A stretch of DNA of 17,821 bases from Motiliproteus sp036964625 (GTDB lineage: Bacteria; Pseudomonadota; Gammaproteobacteria; Pseudomonadales; Balneatricaceae): the NCBI GenBank assembly GCA_036964625.1, contig JBALTG010000094.1, positions 1-17,821 of the forward strand, given 5' to 3'. Below are positions 16,279-17,821 of the stretch, one piece after another (position 1 is the stretch's first letter; every line of letters begins with the position of its first letter). The notes beneath the pieces are model-generated. The model saw only the letters and a list, made by a program, of their open reading frames with translations, had not been told where the DNA came from and did not search any database. The position numbers and the translations under genes are program-made.

Positions 16279-17040
16279 TCACTTATTCAATTCTGAACGC
16301 CTGTGCGAGCGCTCCTTTCGCGCCGCCTCCTTGCCGTAGTCAGAAACGACCTCTTCGACATAGGCCAGATGGGTATGCGCAGCCTGACGCGCAAGCTCCG
16401 GATTACCGTCGAAAATAGCCTCCATCAGCACCTTATGCTGACCGTGGATCTTGGAACGATGGCCGCGCTGCGGATAAATGGACTCAAGATTGTTCATGAC
16501 GTTTTTTTCAACCAACCCCAACAGTGCGCGCATGGTATGCAGCAACACCACATTGTGCGAAGCCTCTGCTATACGCAGATGAAACTCCACATCCGCCCGC
16601 ACCTCCTCTACAAATGATTTCGACTCATGGTGCAACGCCAGCTCATCGTAAATTTTACGAATTGATTTTCGATCGGCCTCGGTGCTGCGCAATGCGGCGT
16701 AGTAGGCAGCAACGCCTTCCAGGGCATGGCGAAACTCCAGCAGATCAGACTGGGCCTCGGGGTGCGATGAAAACAGGGTCAATAACGGATCGGCATAGCC
16801 CGCATCCAACGTCTCTGAGACATAGGTTCCGCCCCCCTGACGACTCGTGAGCAGTCCCTTAGCCACCAACTTCTGCACCGCTTCGCGCAATGAGGGGCGC
16901 GAGACATCGAACTGCAGTGCAAGCGCGCGCTCAGAAAGCAACTTTTGCCCCGGTTTTAAACTACCCTCAAGGATCATGCTCTCCAACTCATCCATGATGA
17001 CATCGGAGATCTTGGGTTGCTTAACGCGTTTGTAGTTCAT
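16279..17040 (-). CDS. pdhR: PdhR, GntR-family repressor of pyruvate metabolism
   Basis: 253 residues. The N-terminal winged helix of the FadR subfamily spans about 8-76; the recognition helix region is DVSRPSLREAVQKL at 45-58 and the wing is RQGGGTYV at 67-74. The C-terminal FCD ligand-binding domain (about 95-235) has the usual Asp/His set for a metal site (likely Asp150, His154, His202, His224). In E. coli PdhR represses pdhR-aceEF and is released by pyruvate. The placement upstream of aceEF, and a perfect PdhR-type box in its own leader, support the same role and autoregulation here. LldR (lactate) is the closest alternative in this subfamily. The start is supported by an AAGG site eight bases upstream. 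Confidence 0.93.
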   Translation of the reverse strand: MNYKRVKQPKISDVIMDELESMILEGSLKPGQKLLSERALALQFDVSRPSLREAVQKLVAKGLLTSRQGGGTYVSETLDAGYADPLLTLFSSHPEAQSDLLEFRHALEGVAAYYAALRSTEADRKSIRKIYDELALHHESKSFVEEVRADVEFHLRIAEASHNVVLLHTMRALLGLVEKNVMNNLESIYPQRGHRSKIHGQHKVLMEAIFDGNPELARQAAHTHLAYVEEVVSDYGKEAARKERSHRRSELNK

Positions 17041-17055
17041 TGTAACGACCTTATC

Positions 17056-17070
17056 ATTGGTATTACCAAT
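17056..17070. promoter_or_regulatory. PdhR-type operator in the pdhR leader
   Basis: ATTGGTATTACCAAT is a perfect palindrome of two 7-base arms around one base and fits the E. coli PdhR consensus ATTGGTNNNACCAAT. It lies between the predicted pdhR -10 element and the start codon, so bound repressor would block transcription of its own gene. Confidence 0.88.
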
Positions 17071-17085
17071 TCCTTAATCGGGACA

Positions 17086-17113
17086 GTTATACCATACAAA
17101 AAAAATTGCGCAA
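17086..17113 (-). promoter_or_regulatory. Candidate pdhR promoter
   Basis: On the minus strand TTGCGC (17113-17108) and TATAAC (17091-17086, five of six to TATAAT, preceded by TGG) are 16 bases apart. The PdhR box begins about 15 bases beyond the -10, near the expected transcript start, consistent with repression. Confidence 0.6.
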
Positions 17114-17255
17114 ATCAGAGCCATGCTAATAACGGGCATCAGCGGAGTTAAATTGATTGTTTTTCACACAACCCACCAACCAAGAAACCTCGTTTTAAAT
17201 CAGACACTTAATTATACGCATAGACTAAAGGCTAAGCAATGGCAGCAGAATTTAC

Positions 17256-17284
17256 TTGACACAATAAGGACTGATATTTAGGGT
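17256..17284 (+). promoter_or_regulatory. Candidate promoter of the TRAP binding-protein gene
   Basis: A perfect -35 TTGACA (17256-17261) is followed 17 bases later by TAGGGT (17279-17284), a weak -10. A weak -10 with a strong -35 suits an activated or tightly regulated promoter. The PdhR-type box starts 16 bases downstream, where it would overlap the early transcribed region. Confidence 0.55.
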
Positions 17285-17300
17285 AATAGACCAATCGTCA

Positions 17301-17315
17301 AATGGTATTACCAAT
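17301..17315. promoter_or_regulatory. PdhR-type operator upstream of the TRAP binding-protein gene
   Basis: AATGGTATTACCAAT matches the box in the pdhR leader at 14 of 15 positions. Just upstream, GGTAATAGACCAAT (17282-17295) is a second, wrongly spaced look-alike, and ACCAA recurs at 17318-17322. Position after the predicted promoter implies repression by PdhR, relieved when its ligand accumulates. Confidence 0.8.
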
Positions 17316-17368
17316 TTACCAACTGCCGATCATGACTTATAACAACAATGAATACCCGAGGACTCATC

Positions 17369-17821
17369 ATGAGAAAGTTTGCTCGCACTGCCGTGACCGC
17401 TGCAGCCCTGACCGCTGCTGTTTCGGCAACCTTACCCGCAAGCGCCGCCGAAAAAACCCTGCTCAAAACCCCGATCGCCTTCGGCTCGCACCTGCCTGCA
17501 CTGGGCACTCCGATCAAGTGGGTCTCCGAGCAGTTGCCGATCATGAGCAACAACAAGCTGAAGATGAAAATCTACGAGCCGAACAAACTGGTTGCACCTC
17601 CCGAGATCCTGGGTGCCGTCTCCAGCGGCAAGGTTAACTCCGGTTATGCCACCGCCGGTTACTGGCAGGGCAAGATGCCTGCAGCAGCGCTGTTCTCTGC
17701 CGTCCCCTTCGGTCCAGAAGCAGGTGAATACCTGGCGTGGATGTACTACGGCAACGGCCTGAAGCTGTATCAAGAGATGTACGACAACGGCGGCTACAAC
17801 GTTAAGGTACTGCCTTGCGCG
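17369..17821 (+). CDS. TRAP transporter substrate-binding protein, 2-oxoacid/monocarboxylate type (partial)
   Basis: The frame is open from ATG to the window end (151 codons, 3' end missing). A Sec signal peptide (MRKFARTAVTAAALTAAVSA...ASA, cut near residue 26) directs it to the periplasm. The mature part begins KTLLKTPIAFGSHLP and contains AVPFGPEAGEYLAWMYYGNG, a block typical of the DctP-family subgroup that includes TakP, which binds pyruvate and other 2-oxoacids. The binding protein would deliver its acid to DctQ/DctM membrane subunits, presumably encoded just beyond the window. The start is supported by CGAGGA seven bases upstream. It is divergent from pdhR and carries a PdhR-type box after its promoter. 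The substrate is inferred from motif and context, not shown. Confidence 0.88.
   Translation, partial: MRKFARTAVTAAALTAAVSATLPASAAEKTLLKTPIAFGSHLPALGTPIKWVSEQLPIMSNNKLKMKIYEPNKLVAPPEILGAVSSGKVNSGYATAGYWQGKMPAAALFSAVPFGPEAGEYLAWMYYGNGLKLYQEMYDNGGYNVKVLPCA

Overview
The window looks like a chromosomal segment from a marine-type gammaproteobacterium, perhaps Oceanospirillales-like. The evidence is the E. coli-like order pdhR-aceE-aceF, a prkA-yeaH-spoVR cluster, a TRAP-type binding protein, and moderate GC in the core genes. This placement is inference from gene content; no rRNA or other phylogenetic marker is present.

Layout. Positions 1-421 hold no recognisable gene but have a repetitive, structured look. 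Positions 422-2239 (minus) form an atypical AT-rich patch with a TPR-repeat/SAM-methyltransferase fusion and, upstream of it, the wreck of a small lipoprotein gene with an MCE-like domain (three lesions). Positions 2299-3771 (minus) encode a PAS-containing membrane histidine kinase whose ATP-binding boxes are degenerate. A 760-base spacer follows; it carries a 178-bp MITE-like element with near-perfect terminal inverted repeats and TA flanks.

Positions 4532-9608 (plus) are a tight operon: PrkA (YeaG) serine kinase, YeaH (DUF444/VWA-like), a small six-cysteine Kazal-like lipoprotein, and SpoVR (YcgB). PrkA, YeaH and SpoVR are a well-known stationary-phase/stress trio of unclear mechanism. The lipoprotein between yeaH and spoVR is the unusual member.

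Positions 9727-11321 hold two convergent accessory genes, a class I methyltransferase and a VanZ-like membrane protein, whose stop codons overlap. Positions 11418-17040 (minus) are the pyruvate dehydrogenase locus: pdhR, then aceE (E1), then aceF (E2, three lipoyl domains), ended by a strong intrinsic terminator. lpd (E3) is not adjacent. Divergent from pdhR, and cut by the window end, is a TRAP transporter substrate-binding protein resembling the 2-oxoacid/monocarboxylate subgroup.

A perfect PdhR-type operator lies in the pdhR leader and a near-perfect copy (14 of 15) lies just after the predicted promoter of the TRAP gene. The simplest reading is a PdhR circuit in which uptake of a pyruvate- or lactate-like acid is controlled together with its oxidation. 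The main items for a second look are this regulatory link, the Kazal-like lipoprotein in the prkA operon, the degenerate kinase next to it, and the repeated GTAG-N5-CTAC dyads between pdhR and aceE.
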